NCBI GenBank assembly: GCA_021797735.1
Contig: JAJZZE010000045.1
Coordinates: 62,001-126,000 of the forward strand
Direction of reading: 5' to 3'
Source: Thermoplasmata archaeon
GTDB lineage: Archaea; Thermoplasmatota; Thermoplasmata; Thermoplasmatales; Thermoplasmataceae
DNA: 64,000 nt
The notes below the pieces were generated by a model. It did no database searches. It saw only the letters and a program-made list of their open reading frames with translations, and was not told the origin of the DNA. Position numbers and translations under genes: made by a program. Positions 36,823 to 46,260 of this stretch are shown here, piece by piece. Numbering within the stretch: the first letter of the stretch is position 1; every line of letters starts with the position of its first letter.

Positions 36823-37350
36823 ATGAACAAAAGGATATTTCTTATAGGCTTAATTCTTCTTGTACTGGGTGCAGCCCTATTCTTTGGCGGTATCTATTCA
36901 TCGGATGCCACATTATCAAGTTATTCACATAATGAATTTACACTACAAACTAATAATGAGCATATATCAGAGAATATGTCCATTACACCGGGTTATTATA
37001 TTATAATAGAAGGTGCAACAGGCACATCAGGACTTGTTAAAACATCCCAGTTAAATAAGGTTAATGCCACTGATTTTTCATCCATGGCAATAAAACCATC
37101 AGAGAGTGTAAGTGGTGAAAATATATACATTGGATTATCATCAGGTGGTTATACGTATGTTGTGTTTGGTAATACCTCATCAGTAAAATATATAAATGCC
37201 CCCGCATCGTCAATTGAACTCAGTGGTGCACTTGTTGTTATTGGAATTATTTCAGGCATAGCAGGGCTTATAGTAATGATAGTCGGTGTAATAAAGAAAA
37301 CAAAGCCAAAAAACCCTGACCCATATGATATAGATAATATTGAAATTTAA
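36823..37350 (+). CDS. Membrane-anchored surface protein, paralogue of the 29.1-kb gene
   Basis: 175 residues with an N-terminal TM (5-25), a Ser/Thr/Asn-rich outer domain, a C-terminal TM (about 128-155) and a KKTKPKNPDPYD tail. It aligns along its length with the protein at 29104-29640, including the KPKNP/EPKNP tail. The pair may be adhesion or envelope proteins. Overlaps the convergent MFS gene by 4 nt. Confidence 0.7.
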   Translation: MNKRIFLIGLILLVLGAALFFGGIYSSDATLSSYSHNEFTLQTNNEHISENMSITPGYYIIIEGATGTSGLVKTSQLNKVNATDFSSMAIKPSESVSGENIYIGLSSGGYTYVVFGNTSSVKYINAPASSIELSGALVVIGIISGIAGLIVMIVGVIKKTKPKNPDPYDIDNIEI

Positions 37351-38450
37351 TTTCTTTTTATTTTATATATCTTTTTTGCATAACTTTTTCTGCCGAATTC
37401 TATTCCCATAAAAACAAAGAAACACACTGTTGTTATTAATATTGTGATTGATGAATTTATCGATTCATAACCTACTGTAAGTACAACGGGCAGAATAAAA
37501 CCACTGATAGCAGAAAAATTCATGCTTGGCCCTATTTTATCAGGTTCAACGTTTAAATTCCTGCTTATTATCGGCAACAATGAATTTATGCCGAGGCCAA
37601 TCATGGTAAATATAACAGCCATGAATATATTCTTCGTCAGAAAGAATAACACCCCACTAACTGCAACTATAATTAACGAGGGATATAATGTTTTCTTCAA
37701 TGAAAATCTGTTTATCATATATGGCAGTAATAAATATGCAGAGATGGCTATGGAATAGGCTATTATAGATTCCTCTAGGGCTGCACTGCCAAGATATGAT
37801 GGAGCTATTTCAAGAATATATGACGGTGTGAATCCCAGTAAAAATATTATAAACACCTTAAATGAAAAATCAAAGTGAAACTTCCTCAAAGCCGGTGAAA
37901 TAACATTATGTTTTTTTGAAAACAGTACTGCAGGTACAAATATAATGCCGGCAATGGAAACAAGCTCCCATGATTTTAAAAATATAAAGAATACTGCACC
38001 CAGTAGCCATCCGAGTGCCCAGCCACCCATTGTTAATCCAATGGTAATTCTGCTCTTTGTTATTGATGCCACCTCTATTGATGCCGATGTGGCCAGACCG
38101 AATAATATTCCTATTACAAATCTACTTATGAATAATTCAAAGAAGTATGTTTCATATCCCATCAGGCATGAAATTATGGCCATTGAGGTTATGGATGCCA
38201 GTGCTAATCTGGGGACTCCGATCCTGCCAAGGTATGAGTAAACAAATGGCGTTACCATTCTCCCTATAAATGGTATGCCTAACAGTATATATGATTCTAA
38301 ATATGTAAAACGCAACGTTGAAACAATATCATTTATGAAAAATGCAAAATCCATTAAAAAGAATGTTGCAATTGAGTATGAAAACACTGGTAATGTTTTA
38401 TTGAAGTTTAATTTATTAATCGTAAATATTTTCTTATTTACATATAACAT
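37347..38450 (-). CDS. MFS transporter
   Basis: About 367 residues and 11-12 membrane spans. The motif A region is GRMVTPFVYSYLGRIGVPRL, a weak match. GGWALGWLLGAVF resembles the motif in TM5. Substrate unknown. The open frame starts 11 codons earlier, but that ATG overlaps the TATA-like GTATAAATATAC, so the ATG at 38450 fits a leaderless mRNA. Confidence 0.75.
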   Translation of the reverse strand: MLYVNKKIFTINKLNFNKTLPVFSYSIATFFLMDFAFFINDIVSTLRFTYLESYILLGIPFIGRMVTPFVYSYLGRIGVPRLALASITSMAIISCLMGYETYFFELFISRFVIGILFGLATSASIEVASITKSRITIGLTMGGWALGWLLGAVFFIFLKSWELVSIAGIIFVPAVLFSKKHNVISPALRKFHFDFSFKVFIIFLLGFTPSYILEIAPSYLGSAALEESIIAYSIAISAYLLLPYMINRFSLKKTLYPSLIIVAVSGVLFFLTKNIFMAVIFTMIGLGINSLLPIISRNLNVEPDKIGPSMNFSAISGFILPVVLTVGYESINSSITILITTVCFFVFMGIEFGRKSYAKKIYKIKRN

Positions 38451-38899
38451 ATTTAACGAAATTAACCCTGTATATTTATACATTATTCTTTATATTATTA
38501 TTTATATATCAGTTAAATTAATATTTATTATTAGATTTTATTATGTAATTTAGTAATTCAGGTAACTTAACAGTATTTTAGTATATTAACCTTATTTAAA
38601 GAGCAGCGTAACAATACTAACCGGTATTTATGATGTATATTATATGTGTATTTATATAGAATATACAGATAAAGGCTTTTTTGGATCATACGTTTTTAAA
38701 ATACAAATTCACGATCAAAGATAAAAAAATATTAAATATGTAAATTTCAACCCACATCATGGGAGTTAATAAACGGATTACGAAAAATATTAGGATAAGA
38801 TTAAATACTATATATTCTGTATAGATTTTATTGAATACGTTTATCGTATATAAAATACTAAAATAGTAATAGCTTTATAATTCATTGCCATCACATTCT
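38451..38899. other. AT-rich intergenic region between MFS and LeuC-like genes
   Basis: About 450 nt with no convincing ORF. The left end is the MFS promoter. The right end has an AT-rich promoter area for the LeuC-like gene. The middle contains only a short CCCACATCATGGG inverted repeat near 38752 and several ATG/stop-rich runs. Confidence 0.45.
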
Positions 38900-40150
38900 A
38901 TGAATATTATAGAGAAAATATTAAGAAACCATTCTGTGGAAGATATACCAGAGGTTTCTCCCGGGGATATTGTAACCGTAAATGTTGATAGGGCAATTAT
39001 AACGGATATGGCAGCATTGCATCCTGAATTTATTAATGAGCCACCGGTAAAACCATTTGATAATAATAAAATTGCAGTAATATTTGACCACTTTGTCCCT
39101 CCACCGAATATTGAAATATCAAACAGGATAAACAGATTAAGAAAACTGGTAGATCTATGGAACATAAGGGATTTTTATGATGCTGGCCGTGGTGGCATTT
39201 CCCATGTAATAGCAGCCGAAAAGGGTTTTTTGAAACCAGGCAGTTTAATAGCAAATACAGATTCACACACAATTGCAGTAGGTGCATTCAATACAGTGGG
39301 CCGTGGGCTGGGGACACCAGAGATAATGAATATAATAGCAACAGGCAAAACATGGTTTGTAACCGGGGATACCATAAGGGTAGATTTAAATGGAAATATG
39401 AACAGCAACGCATCATACAGGGATGTATTCTTCAATATAGCAGGGACTACTGGGGATATACCTAATAATAATATTGAATTCCACGGTGATGGCATAAAGC
39501 ACATAACAATGGATGGCAGGTCATCGATATCAACAATGTGTGCCGAAATAAGTGCCGAATTCTCAGTATTTCCCTATGACGGTGTTTTAAAAAATTATAT
39601 GGATAATATCAACATATATGATTATAAGGCTATAGAACCGGATAATAATACACATTATTATAAAACATATGATATTGATTTAAATAAAATTGAGCCTATG
39701 ATAGCACTGCCAGACCGGATAATAAACAATATAAAGCCTGTGTCCGAAATAAATAAAACGGAAATAAGCGTTGCAGTGGTTGGTTCCTGTGCAAATGGAA
39801 GGTTAAGTGATTTAAGGGATGTTTCCAGCGTATTGAAAAATCACAGGGTAAGCAGAAATGTAAGGTTTATAGTAACTCCCGCATCACAGGAAATATATAA
39901 TGAGGCATTAAGGCTGGGTTATATAGACACGATAATAAAATCGGATGCACTTGTAACGAATCCAACGTGCGGTGCATGTCTGGGCGGGCATATGGGTGTT
40001 GTTGGTGACGGTGATACTGTAATAAGCTCCACTACAAGGAACTTTAAGGGCAGAATGGGATCCAGCAGGGCAAATATATATCTGGCATCCGCAAAAACGG
40101 TTGCAGCATCTGCAGTAAAGGGTTATATATCGGGTGATTTAAGTGAATAA
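38900..40150 (+). CDS. Aconitase-family hydro-lyase large subunit (LeuC-like)
   Basis: 416 residues. Fe-S ligand cysteines are in VGSCANGR and NPTCGACLGGHMG. DSHTIAVGAFNTVGRGLGTPE and the HIS-rich FDHFVPP N-terminal block match isopropylmalate/homoaconitate dehydratase large subunits. It pairs with the small subunit that follows (8-nt overlap). Substrate is open: isopropylmalate, homoaconitate or a related malate. No leuA or leuB lies nearby. A TTG start 5 codons upstream is less likely. Confidence 0.88.
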   Translation: MNIIEKILRNHSVEDIPEVSPGDIVTVNVDRAIITDMAALHPEFINEPPVKPFDNNKIAVIFDHFVPPPNIEISNRINRLRKLVDLWNIRDFYDAGRGGISHVIAAEKGFLKPGSLIANTDSHTIAVGAFNTVGRGLGTPEIMNIIATGKTWFVTGDTIRVDLNGNMNSNASYRDVFFNIAGTTGDIPNNNIEFHGDGIKHITMDGRSSISTMCAEISAEFSVFPYDGVLKNYMDNINIYDYKAIEPDNNTHYYKTYDIDLNKIEPMIALPDRIINNIKPVSEINKTEISVAVVGSCANGRLSDLRDVSSVLKNHRVSRNVRFIVTPASQEIYNEALRLGYIDTIIKSDALVTNPTCGACLGGHMGVVGDGDTVISSTTRNFKGRMGSSRANIYLASAKTVAASAVKGYISGDLSE

Positions 40151-40646
40151 TATTGAGGGAAAAATATGGCTGTTCGGTGACGATATCAATACGGATTTAA
40201 TGTACCCACAGGTATGCTATACACTAAAGGAGGAGGAAAAGCCATTTTATGCAATGTCAGCAAACAGGCCGGGGTGGTCTAAAATGGTAAATCATGGTGA
40301 TATAATAGTGGCCGGCAGGAACTTCGGCACCGGTTCAAGCAGGCCTGCAGCAGATAATATAAAGAATTTGGGCATATCATGCGTCATAGCCGAATCAATC
40401 AATGGGTTGTTTTTAAGGAATTCAGTTAATTCTGGATTTCTGGCATTAACCGTACCCGGCATAGTTGATGCTGTTGATGAGGGAGATCTATTATATATTG
40501 ATTTAAAAAACAATACAGTAATTAATAAAAGCAATAATAAAAAAATAAATTTTAAGCCATTACCACAATTTCTAATGGATATCATAGAAAATGGGGGAAT
40601 TATAAATATACTCAGGAATAAGGGATTACTTGGATGGCCATTATGA
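40143..40646 (+). CDS. Aconitase-family hydro-lyase small subunit (LeuD-like)
   Basis: 167 residues, the swivelling domain partner of the preceding protein. FGDDINTDLMYP is the N-terminal block. The catalytic loop reads FGTGSSRPAADN, keeping Ser-Ser-Arg but replacing the common Glu-His-Ala with Pro-Ala-Ala. The loop at residues 20-30 that sets substrate choice reads QVCYTLKEEEK rather than the usual Y-L-x-x. This favours a divergent subfamily with uncertain substrate. It overlaps the convergent MFS gene by 6 nt. Confidence 0.85.
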   Translation: MNNIEGKIWLFGDDINTDLMYPQVCYTLKEEEKPFYAMSANRPGWSKMVNHGDIIVAGRNFGTGSSRPAADNIKNLGISCVIAESINGLFLRNSVNSGFLALTVPGIVDAVDEGDLLYIDLKNNTVINKSNNKKINFKPLPQFLMDIIENGGIINILRNKGLLGWPL

Positions 40647-41810
40647 TGGTATGACTTTTTTAAGTCCATCCTTAATCACAAATATAAGTGGCAGAAAAAC
40701 CAGGCCAATAATACCCATTGCAAGCCAGGAAATAGTGTAATTAAACTGTGATACAAGCACGGTAAATATTACAGGAACAGTAACGGCAACAGACAGCTGG
40801 ATTGTATTGACGAATGAAAGTGTCAGTGATACAAGATCCCTCCTTGCCAGGTAACGGATAAATATATATGTAATTGAAAAACCATAAACTGCGAGCATGC
40901 CGGCAACTGATGCAAGGATAATAATAAATGCAATACTGTGGATAAATGGAATTAACATGACAGTCGAGGAGATTATCAGGTTAACGGCAACAAATGTTCC
41001 AATTTTATGTTTCGTCCGTGAAAAGTGATATCCCCCAATGATACCGCCGGGAAATCCTATAACAAGGAAAATTGCAGATATGGTTCCTGCCATGGCATCA
41101 CTGTAATGTATAGACTCTAAATAGTATACAAGGAACTGGGAAATAATTGTTTCAACAACCATGGTTCCTATACCCGTAATGGCTATAAGTATAATGAGCC
41201 GTGATGAAAAAACCCTCTTAAAGCTCCTGAATATATCAGATCTTTCTGTTTTAACGTTTCTTATATTTGCAAATAATGCTACAAGTATGAGAAAAAGCAC
41301 CATTGTTACAATACCGGCTATAATGAAAGGTATTCTATACCCGATATAGTTGTCAAGTATTGCCCAACCTATTACACCGATGCCACCACCCACATTAAAT
41401 GCACCATTGTAAATGCTAATATGGAACACATACCTGTTTTCGGGTACAATGGATGCAAGAAGGCTAAGAGCAGGCGAGAAGAATAGGGCTGCGGACATGC
41501 CGGCAAGAAACCTTGATATTAAAAGTTCAGGAAAATTGACAGAAATGCCCGATGTTATTGCAAACACCGAAACAAACAGGAGTCCTATAAGCGATGTTGT
41601 TTTGTCACCAATTACAGACGACAGGTATCCACCAAGTATCTGGAAAATAGCCAGGCCCATATAAAATGCTGTTACAAGTGCCCCCAGTTCAACTACTGTC
41701 AGGCCCATATAAGTTTTTATGTATTTAAGCGCCGGAGCCATATCCATCCAGTTCAGGGCGTAAACAGCCCTTGCAGCATGAACCATTCCAGCCCTGGCAC
41801 GATAATCCAT
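40641..41810 (-). CDS. MFS transporter
   Basis: 389 residues and 12 predicted spans. MFS features include GGYLSSVIGDKTTSLIG (motif A) and SRFLAGMSAALFFSPALSLLA (TM4). The second half starts around RSFKRVFSSRLIILIAITG. Substrate unknown. CTATAAAC about 28 nt upstream fits the chosen start. Confidence 0.8.
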   Translation of the reverse strand: MDYRARAGMVHAARAVYALNWMDMAPALKYIKTYMGLTVVELGALVTAFYMGLAIFQILGGYLSSVIGDKTTSLIGLLFVSVFAITSGISVNFPELLISRFLAGMSAALFFSPALSLLASIVPENRYVFHISIYNGAFNVGGGIGVIGWAILDNYIGYRIPFIIAGIVTMVLFLILVALFANIRNVKTERSDIFRSFKRVFSSRLIILIAITGIGTMVVETIISQFLVYYLESIHYSDAMAGTISAIFLVIGFPGGIIGGYHFSRTKHKIGTFVAVNLIISSTVMLIPFIHSIAFIIILASVAGMLAVYGFSITYIFIRYLARRDLVSLTLSFVNTIQLSVAVTVPVIFTVLVSQFNYTISWLAMGIIGLVFLPLIFVIKDGLKKVIPS

Positions 41811-41870
41811 ACCGGGTTAATTAATACAATGTTTATAGCTTTATCTGAGAATGATATTCCAGGAAATTAA

Positions 41871-42560
41871 TTATATATAGTATTTTTCAAGTTTTTTATA
41901 CATACCGTCGTTATTCATTACATCTTTTAATTTTAAAAGCATTTTCTGATTATCATATTTGAACCTTTTAAACGTAATATTATCACTGTCTGTATCCATT
42001 ATAGCATATGATGGCAGAGGGATATAATCTCTAGGCTGGCCGATGCTACCCGGATTTATTATTTTATTTCTGTATACCATCATAAAATGTGTGTGTCCTA
42101 TGAGAATATAATCGTATTTATTAAAAAAATCCTTGTCCCTGAAAACCTTTTCAGCCTCACTTGCAAATAGATATCCGTCAATATTATTATACGGTGACCC
42201 ATGTGTCAGGTAAAACCTTTTATTTTCTATATTAATTTCCTTATTTATGCTGAAGTTCTTTATAAATTCAATATCGTTTTTTGATAATATTTTCATGGAT
42301 ATATTTTTTCTCGTGTAATCGCTTAATTCAAGCATTTCAAATGAGCAGTTGCACGATGTATTATTTACAACAGCATTATCATGGTTTCCCATTATGTTTA
42401 TATCTGAATTATCCCTTAAAAAATCAATAACCTTATCGGGTTCTGGACCATAATCAACGGCATCGCCCAGAAAAATTAATTTATCAAATTTTTCATTATC
42501 ATATGCTGTTTTTAATGCATCGTAATTTCCGTGTATATCCGAAATAATAAACAGTTTCAT
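41871..42560 (-). CDS. Metallophosphoesterase, YfcE/ApaH-like
   Basis: 229 residues with the complete calcineurin-like motif set: SDIHGN, GDAVDYG, GNHDNA, THGSP and GHTHFM, then NPGSIGQPRD. Two-metal phosphodiesterase or phosphatase. The substrate may be a cyclic or dinucleotide. The open frame begins 16 codons upstream, but homology begins at MKLFIISDIHGN, so 42560 is the start. Divergent from arsR. Confidence 0.85.
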   Translation of the reverse strand: MKLFIISDIHGNYDALKTAYDNEKFDKLIFLGDAVDYGPEPDKVIDFLRDNSDINIMGNHDNAVVNNTSCNCSFEMLELSDYTRKNISMKILSKNDIEFIKNFSINKEINIENKRFYLTHGSPYNNIDGYLFASEAEKVFRDKDFFNKYDYILIGHTHFMMVYRNKIINPGSIGQPRDYIPLPSYAIMDTDSDNITFKRFKYDNQKMLLKLKDVMNNDGMYKKLEKYYI

Positions 42561-42646
42561 GGGTAGAGATTGCACATAATTATATAAATAATATGTATAT
42601 TTATTCATATGAAAAATATTTTATATATATTAACAATTATCCACCA

Positions 42647-42967
42647 ATGCAAAAAACCATTGAAAAAATTACAGATTTAAGCATATATAAAATGTTATCA
42701 GATAACATAAGGCTTAGAATAATGAAATTACTTATGGAAAGGGAGAGAAACGTTTCAGATATAATCAACGCCTTCAGTATAGACCAGCCACTGATATCAC
42801 ACAAATTAAGGGAATTGCGCGAGAATGGGCTCGTGGTCAGTTACAGGTCAGGTAGAAATATCATATACAAAATCTCCAGTGAGTCACTGATAAACATTAT
42901 AAAAATTACGGAAAATACCGGAAACAAACTTGATAAAACATGTAATTGCGCAGAGTGTATTGAATGA
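42647..42967 (+). CDS. arsR: ArsR-family metalloid-responsive repressor
   Basis: 106 residues with a winged helix: MLSDNIRLRIMKLL, then FSIDQPLISHKLRELRENGLV, wing SYRSGRNIIYKI. The helix-3 ELCVCD site of classic ArsR is absent. Instead Cys99, Cys101 and Cys104 (CNCAEC) lie at the extreme C-terminus, where another ArsR subtype binds As(III). TTTTATATATATT about 25 nt upstream supports the ATG at 42647. It overlaps the arsB start by ATGA and would repress the pair until arsenite binds. Confidence 0.88.
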   Translation: MQKTIEKITDLSIYKMLSDNIRLRIMKLLMERERNVSDIINAFSIDQPLISHKLRELRENGLVVSYRSGRNIIYKISSESLINIIKITENTGNKLDKTCNCAECIE

Positions 42968-44247
42968 AATTATTATTTTATGTATCTTTAATTGTATTCA
43001 TAGCAACATTAGTCCTTGTATTAAAAAGACCAAAAAATATAGGAATAGGTTATTCGGCCTTAATAGGTGCACTTATAACGGTAATACTTGGAATATCAAC
43101 ATTAAAGGACATAATAACGGTATTCGATATTGTATGGAATGCCACATTCACGTTTATATCCATAATAATTATCTCATTAATTCTGGATGAAGCTGGATTT
43201 TTTGAGTATATAGCATACAAAATTGCACTGTATGCAAAGGGCAACGGGAAAAAACTATTTGTTTTTATTATACTGCTGGGTTCTGCCATATCAGCAATAT
43301 TTGCAAATGATGGCACTGCCCTGATTTTAACACCAATTGTTTATGCCATCCTTGTAAGGTCTAATACACCGAAAAACAAGATACTTCCATTTATAATGGC
43401 AACGGGTTTTATAGCAGATACGGCAAGCATACCATTTATTGTGAGCAATTTAGTAAATCTGGTTACTGCCGGTTATTTCAGCATTACATTTATAAAATAT
43501 ACTGAAATAATGCTGCTTCCTGATGCTGTTTCTATAATAGCAAGCATAACTGTTCTGTATATGTTTTATAGAAAGGAGATAACCGATTATAGAATAGATA
43601 AAAATATGGATATTAATGCCCTAATAAAGGATAAAAAGGTATTTAAAATTGCATTTCCAATGATAGTATTATTAATGGTTTTTTACTTTTTATCCGGTAT
43701 AATAAAAATAGATATAGCATTTATAGCAATGCCCTTTGCATTATTCTTTTACATACTTGCAAGGGTTGATAGAAAAATAGATGCAAATTACGTAATAAAA
43801 ATAGCACCCTGGCAGATTGTATTATTTTCTCTGGGGATGTATATTATAGTATTCGGAATGAGCAATGAGGGTTTAAATATAATATATATAGGCATTTTAA
43901 AATATATAACTTCATTTAAAGGTCCCATACCATTTATATTTTCCGGGTTCTTCTTTGCATTTAATGCAGCGGTAATGAACAATATGCCATCTGTGATGGT
44001 TGGTGATCTGGCAATATCCGGATTAAAAAATCAGGGGTTACTTATGTATGCAAACGTTATTGGCAATGATATCGGGCCGAAATTTACACCAATAGGTTCA
44101 CTGGCAACAATGCTGTGGTTATACACACTGGAAAGAAAAAACGCAATAAAAATCTCATATGGGTATTATATGAAGGTAGGATTAATTCTGGCTTTGCCGG
44201 TTTTATTCTTTACATTATTATCATTATATGTGGTTTCGTTGATTTAG
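42964..44247 (+). CDS. arsB: Arsenite efflux carrier ArsB
   Basis: 427 residues with 11-12 spans, ion-transporter (ArsB/NhaD) superfamily. Typical segments are FANDGTALILTPIVYAI, TGFIADTASIPFIVSNLVNLVTAGYF and a C-terminal GNDIGPKFTPIGSLATMLWL. It pumps arsenite out driven by membrane potential. Coupled by ATGA to arsR. No arsA or arsM seen. Confidence 0.9.
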   Translation: MKLLFYVSLIVFIATLVLVLKRPKNIGIGYSALIGALITVILGISTLKDIITVFDIVWNATFTFISIIIISLILDEAGFFEYIAYKIALYAKGNGKKLFVFIILLGSAISAIFANDGTALILTPIVYAILVRSNTPKNKILPFIMATGFIADTASIPFIVSNLVNLVTAGYFSITFIKYTEIMLLPDAVSIIASITVLYMFYRKEITDYRIDKNMDINALIKDKKVFKIAFPMIVLLMVFYFLSGIIKIDIAFIAMPFALFFYILARVDRKIDANYVIKIAPWQIVLFSLGMYIIVFGMSNEGLNIIYIGILKYITSFKGPIPFIFSGFFFAFNAAVMNNMPSVMVGDLAISGLKNQGLLMYANVIGNDIGPKFTPIGSLATMLWLYTLERKNAIKISYGYYMKVGLILALPVLFFTLLSLYVVSLI

Positions 44248-45313
44248 GGATTTATTTTTGTTTACAGAGTATTATCACTACATTAGCGTTCGCTTAATTT
44301 ATATGCTATATAAGTTTCATCTATCCTATACTTTCACTTAAATATGGCAGGCTATTTGTTTATGTCATCAGGATATAAATATAGTCCATCAATTAGGAGA
44401 ATGCTAATCTACTATGTTATCAGTAAAATTGGGATAATGAAATGTCGGATAAGGGTACCAATTTTTAAAATACAAAAACCAACTATTGGGTATTACCAAA
44501 AATCTTTCTACTCTTCTTTACCTCATTAATTTCCCACTGTTGATGACGACGGAAGCCAGAAAAAGCAGATCATTTCACAAATCGTAATGGGCCACAATCA
44601 ACACAAAGAACAGTAATTATCCACATTTGTAAAATTACACTTACCGCATAACAGCCATATTACTGACTGAATACCATACCTTAACGTTTTCATATAACGG
44701 GAGTTCCAGGAAAATTGTGATATGAAATCACTCAGGTATTGCGTGTTTTATTGCTTTTTTCTACTTTAATTCCCGCTTCCTCATCGTGGCTATTTCAATA
44801 CCACTGCACCAATTGGCATTCACCGTTTAATGGCAATGATTCCACCACTCACAATCATGCTGGAAATATTATTCCAGTATTTCAGTGCGAACCCTATTGT
44901 CTGCATTTCCTCCAGAGAGTATTAGGATATGTTTGCAATCGTATGGTACCTTACCCTTCCATCTACAACGTATGGGTTTATAATGTACCGTGTGTAGCTC
45001 TTGCCATCAACTATCCTGGTGACAACGTCCGCATATATACTCTACTAATACTTAACAGCATATAAATTTCTGTAGAATCGTGTCTATATCCATGAAATTA
45101 CAAACAGTCACCAGTGCTGTTAAATACAGGGAATTTATACAATTTTATAGCCAAAATTTTCTGAGACTTCCGATATAAGCTAATAAGAATAGGTTTTTAG
45201 AAAACATCTATTCTTATTTTTTGTATTTAACTCAATCGCTATTGTATTGAATATTATTTAAATATTATCAAACACAACATTTAACATGATAAATAATATA
45301 TAGCAAGTTTTAT
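44248..45313. other. Gene-poor accessory region with repeat copy and coding debris
   Basis: A 61-codon ORF at 44344-44529 (MAGYLFMSSGYKYSPSIRRM onward) has TATATGCTATATAAG at the right distance and runs into the first 108-bp repeat, so it may be a gene cut by that repeat. From 44617 to about 45070 hydrophobic codons appear in shifting frames (for example PPLTIMLEILFQYFSANP). This suggests a decayed membrane-protein gene. 45180-45310 is AT-rich promoter sequence. Confidence 0.4.
44509..44616 (+). repeat. 108-bp direct repeat, copy A
   Basis: Runs from TACTCTTCTTTACCTCATTA to CACAAAGAACAGTAA. It matches copy B (46482-46589) over 108 nt with two differences that I can see (C/T and C/A). Both copies are on the same strand about 1.97 kb apart. 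The repeat is richer in G+C than its surroundings. Conceptual translation reads VDDDGSQKKQIISQIVMG before a stop, possibly a transposase fragment. Confidence 0.85.
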
Positions 45314-45333
45314 ATATTATATTATATTATATT
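45314..45333 (+). repeat. Four tandem ATATT units abutting a start codon
   Basis: ATATT is repeated exactly four times at 45314-45333 and the next base is the A of the ATG at 45334. The tract lies between the TATA-like TTTATATA (45308-45315) and the start, so changes in copy number would change the promoter-to-start spacing. Confidence 0.6.
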
Positions 45334-46260
45334 ATGAAGAGAAGCAATATAGTAATAGCCATAGCCATTCTGGTAGTTGCAATGTTTATCACGATGTCTT
45401 TTAATAATGCCTCATTAAATAATATCAACAATATAAATGAGAGACCAGCTTCGGGCAATAAGACAGATAAATATGTAAAAATAAATAATATTACATTCAT
45501 GAATAATTTTAATGTTTCCAATAATGGCATAATAAAAATAAACAATATAAATAAAACTTCCATAAACAATATTTATGCATATAAAAATAATATAAAAAGT
45601 AATGATAATATTACAAATAGCATAATATCATACACCTCAATACATAAAAATATCACAAAGAATAATTATATGAATTACACATCATTCAATTTCGATAAAA
45701 ATAGCAATATAATACACGCAATGACATTTACCGAGAAATTCAATAACTATAAGGTTCAGATTGCAGATATAATATTCAAGCACGACAATGAAAATATATC
45801 GGATATTTATGCCAACATTGTACCATTAAATTCTTCTAAGATATTATTGGGGAATGAGTTTACTCTAAACTATAAATCATCATACAATAATGAAATGAAA
45901 ACATTAATAAACAGTATAGAGTTAATATCATTTGGTTATATGAATTCTAATAATAATACATTAAATAAATTCGGTATAGAATATTCATATATAGCTATAG
46001 CAATGAATAATATGTTATCATCAACAAATAACAATATTAAAAATATGCAAATAAATGGAACGTATAGTATATTAATAGATTATAATTGGGGATGCATAGA
46101 CTCACTTATAGGTGCTTTTGGTGGTGCTACTGCCTTTGAAGTATTTTTAATCGTTGCGTTATTATCAAGTGATCCAATAGGATGGGTTGTTATAGCTAGT
46201 TTGGCTGTGACATTGGCTTTAACCGGAGTTTCTATAGATGGTATAATTGTATCATGTTAG
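45334..46260 (+). CDS. Secreted Asn-rich precursor with hydrophobic two-Cys C-terminal domain
   Basis: 308 residues. A signal-like segment (5-22) is followed by about 220 residues extremely rich in Asn, Ile, Lys and Ser with many N-x-S/T sequons. The C-terminal 56 residues (253-308) are different: Gly/Ala/Val/Leu-rich, starting WGCIDSLIGAFGGATAFEVF and ending DGIIVSC. The only two cysteines are 254 and 308, framing this domain. Long leader plus compact Cys-bounded hydrophobic tail resembles precursors of secreted archaeal peptide antibiotics in layout only. It overlaps a small membrane-protein gene by 7 nt. Confidence 0.65.
   Translation: MKRSNIVIAIAILVVAMFITMSFNNASLNNINNINERPASGNKTDKYVKINNITFMNNFNVSNNGIIKINNINKTSINNIYAYKNNIKSNDNITNSIISYTSIHKNITKNNYMNYTSFNFDKNSNIIHAMTFTEKFNNYKVQIADIIFKHDNENISDIYANIVPLNSSKILLGNEFTLNYKSSYNNEMKTLINSIELISFGYMNSNNNTLNKFGIEYSYIAIAMNNMLSSTNNNIKNMQINGTYSILIDYNWGCIDSLIGAFGGATAFEVFLIVALLSSDPIGWVVIASLAVTLALTGVSIDGIIVSC

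Noticed and set aside
38752-38764. CCCACATCATGGG inverted repeat as a possible IS end
   Set aside because: It is too short and unaccompanied by transposase sequence. The similarity to hairpins of the IS605 relics is superficial.
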